This document shows, in pieces, positions 61,690 through 64,000 of a stretch of 64,000 bases of DNA. The position numbers and the translations under genes were made by a program. How positions within the stretch are numbered: position 1 is the first letter of the stretch; each line of letters starts with the position of its first letter. Source of the stretch: Leptospiraceae bacterium (GTDB lineage Bacteria > Spirochaetota > Leptospiria > Leptospirales > Leptospiraceae); the NCBI GenBank assembly GCA_024233835.1, contig JACKPC010000006.1:248001-312000 (forward strand). The letters run 5' to 3'. Below the pieces are notes generated by a model, which searched no databases, was not told the origin of the DNA, and saw only the letters and a list, made by a program, of their open reading frames with translations.

Positions 61690-62901
61690 ATGTCCAGATT
61701 AGTAGTTCAAAAATTCGGTGGAACATCTGTAGGAACCCCGGAGAGAATACAAAATGTCGCAAAAAGGATTAAATCTTATTACGAAAAAGGCGACAGCGTA
61801 GTAGTTGTTGTATCTGCAATGGGTAAAACAACCGATCAGCTAATTGAACTCTCCAAGCAGGTGAATCAAAGTCCAAATAAAAGAGAAATGGATGTTCTTC
61901 TGTCCACAGGTGAACAAGTTTCCATAGCCATGTTAGCTATGGCTCTTGAAGCTATAGGTGTACCGGCTATATCCTTCACCGGCTTCCAGGTAAAGATTAT
62001 TACGGATGGAAATTACTCAAATGCCAAAATCGAGATGATCTCCCGTCACAGGATAGAAGAGGCTATAGCAAAGAAGAAAGTTGTTGTCGTAGCTGGTTTT
62101 CAGGGGGTTGACAAGGATGACAACATCAATACTCTCGGGAGAGGAGGAAGTGATACTTCAGCCGTAGCTCTGGCAGCAGCCCTTGACGCCAATGAGTGTG
62201 AAATTTACACTGATGTAGATGGTGTATTCACTGCCGATCCGAATAAGGTGCAGGGAACCCGTATGCATCCACAGATCACCTATGATGAAATGTTAGAATT
62301 AGCCAGTTTAGGTGCCGGCGTACTACATTCCAGAAGTGTAGAATTCGCAAAAAATTACAATGTTGTAATACATGTGCGTTCCAGCTTTAACGACAAGCCG
62401 GGAACCTTAGTCTTGAGTGAGGATAAAATAGTGGAAAAACTTAGAGTAAGTGGAGTAACTGTAAAAAATGATCAGGCCAGAGTAACCATACCTAATGTAC
62501 CGGACAAACCAGGTCTCGCAGCTGACCTTTTCGGAGAACTGGCCAGTTCTGATATAATTGTAGATGTAATTGTCCAATCTTCTCCCTATAATGGAAGAAA
62601 CACCATAGCCTTTACAATTCCCAGAAAAGACAGCGAAGCAGCTCGAGCGATTTTGGAAAAATTTTCCAATACGCACGATACAGGCTCACCTGAAATTGAT
62701 GGAAAAATTGCCATTCTTTCTGTAGTAGGTGTAGGTATGAAATCTCATGTAGGGGTTGCTGCCGGTATGTTTAAGACTCTGGCAAAGAAGTCTATAAACA
62801 TTGAAATGATTTCAACATCTGAAATAAAAATTTCCTGCGTAATTAAGGAAGAAGACGCACTTACTGCCCTTCAAGAAGTCCATAGTACCTTTATAAATTA
62901 A
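61690..62901 (+). CDS. lysC: Aspartate kinase
   Basis: The 403-residue protein has the N-terminal signature VQKFGGTSVG, the catalytic region AGFQGVDKDDNINTLGRGGS and TDVDGVFTADP, and two C-terminal ACT domains (VPDKPGLAADLFGELASSDI and GVGMKSHVGVAAGMF). It makes aspartyl phosphate, the first step towards lysine, threonine and methionine, and is probably feedback-inhibited through the ACT domains. It supplies the pathway that the metZ product completes. It appears to be a single gene followed by a hairpin. Confidence 0.96.
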   Translation: MSRLVVQKFGGTSVGTPERIQNVAKRIKSYYEKGDSVVVVVSAMGKTTDQLIELSKQVNQSPNKREMDVLLSTGEQVSIAMLAMALEAIGVPAISFTGFQVKIITDGNYSNAKIEMISRHRIEEAIAKKKVVVVAGFQGVDKDDNINTLGRGGSDTSAVALAAALDANECEIYTDVDGVFTADPNKVQGTRMHPQITYDEMLELASLGAGVLHSRSVEFAKNYNVVIHVRSSFNDKPGTLVLSEDKIVEKLRVSGVTVKNDQARVTIPNVPDKPGLAADLFGELASSDIIVDVIVQSSPYNGRNTIAFTIPRKDSEAARAILEKFSNTHDTGSPEIDGKIAILSVVGVGMKSHVGVAAGMFKTLAKKSINIEMISTSEIKISCVIKEEDALTALQEVHSTFIN

Positions 62902-62917
62902 CCAGGGTAAACAAAAA

Positions 62918-62945
62918 ACCTCTGCTGTCTGCAAACAGCAGAGGT
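62918..62945. terminator. Hairpin after lysC
   Basis: ACCTCTGCTGT and ACAGCAGAGGT form an 11-bp stem around CTGCAA, 16 bases after the lysC stop. The T-run is on the minus-strand side, so in strict terms it is a better terminator for transcription arriving from the right. Confidence 0.65.
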
Positions 62946-63160
62946 AGTGAAGTGAGGTGCAGTTAGGAGATATTCGTAAGGAGAACAACTAAAGTATAAA
63001 ACCAGATTCATTCTCTTAGTATTAAATTAGACTTCCATAATTGTATTTTGTTAAAAATAATTTAGAAAGTTTCTAAATTATTTCATTTCCCTCAGAGAAA
63101 AATTAAAACCTACCTTTTTTCCTTTTCCGGCTTTTAGGATTAGCTCTCGATAAAAATAAA
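62946..63160. other. Intergenic stretch without a recognisable gene
   Basis: The 310 bases between lysC and the last gene hold two hairpins, listed separately. The bases between them are AT-rich and show no open frame, promoter or RNA that I can support. Confidence 0.6.
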
Positions 63161-63186
63161 AAAGGGAATGGTTTCCCATTCCCTTT
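63161..63186 (-). terminator. Intrinsic terminator of the gene at the right edge
   Basis: AAAGGGAATGG and CCATTCCCTTT form an 11-bp stem around TTTC. On the minus strand it is followed by six T, 26 bases after the stop codon at 63212. Confidence 0.85.
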
Positions 63187-63211
63187 GAATTAATAAATTT
63201 GAAACTATCTA

Positions 63212-64000
63212 TCAGTTTTTAGGAGCATTAAAGAAATCTGAAGCAGAGCATCCTGCTTGTCCAACATCAATAATGTTTTTGTTGGCATCCAGACAGAATA
63301 TTTGCCACCAGAGTCCGGCCTGTCCGGAACCTGCAGTATAGGTTCTTACAAGACCCTGTTTCTTAAATACCCGCACAGTAGCACCTGAGTTTGAAATCGC
63401 AGTTGCACTGGAATCTCTCTGACCTTTAGTCCAGTTGTAAACACTATAACCCCTTCTTGCCTTAGACCATGCGGATCCTTTCACTGTAACAGTTTCCGGA
63501 CCATAACCGGTAACTACGTCAATATCCAGGGTCAGGTCACCACCTAATTTGGATTTATCGTTCCAAACTACCTGTTCCGGCTTAGCAGAACCGTATTCCA
63601 TATGAGAGTCAAGGTCTTTTGGACTTGCATCCCAGGAAAGAACGATACGTACTTCATTATCCCCAAGGCTGGGTGAAATTAATACGTTCTGATTAGGAGG
63701 TGTATCCGGTCCTGCTGAAACCACTGTTCTGTAAGTAGTAATATAACCGGCACCACTTACTTCCATAGTATAATTCCCTGCAGGAACACTTGGAATAGCA
63801 TAAGAACCATCAGAAGATGTTGTAACCGAAGAAATACCGGAAAGATAATCACCGGAAGTGCTATTCACTCCTGAACGAATTCTTACAGTTAAGCCGGCTA
63901 CTCCCTGATTTGTCATAGCACTCAGCACCCTTCCTGACACGTTGGCCGGAGGTTGATATCCGGGTACCATTGTGATGATATCAAAAGTGGTAGTTGCATT
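63212..64000 (-). CDS. Protein with carboxypeptidase-regulatory-like and DUF2135-like domains (5' end outside the window)
   Basis: The frame is open to base 64000, so the N-terminus lies outside; 262 codons are visible. A carboxypeptidase-regulatory-like beta domain comes first (about 18-90 of the visible part): VSGRVLSAMTNQGVAGLTVR, SSDGSYAIPSVPAGNYTMEV. The second half resembles DUF2135: RIVLSWDASPKDLDSHMEYG, GYGPETVTV and GYSVYNWTKG, ending with a Cys pair. Such proteins are usually secreted or on the surface. An ATG at 63970 is internal to the domain boundary and probably not the start. The gene ends at a strong terminator. Confidence 0.75.
   Translation of the reverse strand, partial: NATTTFDIITMVPGYQPPANVSGRVLSAMTNQGVAGLTVRIRSGVNSTSGDYLSGISSVTTSSDGSYAIPSVPAGNYTMEVSGAGYITTYRTVVSAGPDTPPNQNVLISPSLGDNEVRIVLSWDASPKDLDSHMEYGSAKPEQVVWNDKSKLGGDLTLDIDVVTGYGPETVTVKGSAWSKARRGYSVYNWTKGQRDSSATAISNSGATVRVFKKQGLVRTYTAGSGQAGLWWQIFCLDANKNIIDVGQAGCSASDFFNAPKN

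Noticed and set aside
62902..63211. Riboswitch or small RNA between lysC and the last gene
   Set aside because: Both hairpins are simple terminator-like stems and no lysine-riboswitch-like structure is apparent; such a switch would also be expected before lysC, not after it.
1..64000. tRNA or rRNA genes
   Set aside because: No cloverleaf-like or conserved rRNA sequence was noticed on either strand, though a covariance-model search would be needed to exclude a tRNA.

Overview
The window is AT-rich and looks like a chromosomal segment of a spirochaete, most likely Leptospira or a close relative in the Leptospiraceae. This rests on two adjacent P83/100-type antigen genes, a peroxiredoxin of the Leptospira AhpC type, many lipoproteins with loose spirochaetal lipoboxes, Big_2 (Lig-like) repeats, 7TM/histidine kinase/adenylate cyclase hybrids and an LptF/LptG permease. 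Genus-level placement is inference from gene content. I saw no rRNA, tRNA, CRISPR array, transposase or prophage.

Bases 1 to about 13,600 form an accessory region. Two minus-strand operons have a similar plan. Operon A (4378 to 1) encodes a lipoprotein, a matrixin-like protease, a small lipoprotein and an SGNH hydrolase. Operon B (12613 to 8955) encodes two lipoproteins, an SGNH hydrolase with a coiled-coil tail, and a membrane PilZ protein. The first gene of each operon carries a short tandem repeat (7 bp x5 and 8 bp x4) inside its signal-peptide codons. In both cases the upstream ATG is out of frame in this sequence, and losing one repeat unit would bring it into frame with a complete lipoprotein signal peptide. 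This looks like an ON/OFF contingency switch and is the most interesting signal in the window. Around the operons lie two complete and one truncated Uma2-family nuclease genes, a small Uma2 fragment, a 22-23 bp tandem repeat array, a truncated lipoprotein and other gene scraps, all signs of repeated duplication and decay.

Bases 13,600-21,900 are mostly housekeeping: a TPR protein, rlmN, sufB with an AhpC-type peroxiredoxin, a LOG-family protein, a YgjP-type metalloprotein and a leuA-type 2-isopropylmalate synthase. A small decayed patch at 18,058-18,757 holds an antitoxin-like gene, a truncated ParE-like toxin and a collapsed Rpn/PDDEXK-like gene.

Bases 21,960-37,290 are rich in signalling genes: a CHASE2 adenylate cyclase, a secreted M48 peptidase with TPRs, a DUF4384 protein, a FecR-domain protein, a very large hybrid histidine kinase-receiver-adenylate cyclase, and an unusual fusion of an ABC-type solute-binding domain with PAS, SpoIIE phosphatase and TPR domains that lacks any export signal.

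Bases 37,288-64,000 hold envelope and metabolic genes: the P83/100 pair; an operon-like run with glycosyltransferase, unknown protein, peptide-type ABC ATPase, vWA/FHA protein and pgsA; a sulfur group (metZ, OsmC-like, two YeeE/YedE half-transporters); a 1318-residue protein with eight Big_2 domains and a vWA domain; an LptF/G permease; topA; a chemotaxis receptor; lysC; and a secreted carboxypeptidase-regulatory-like protein cut by the right edge.
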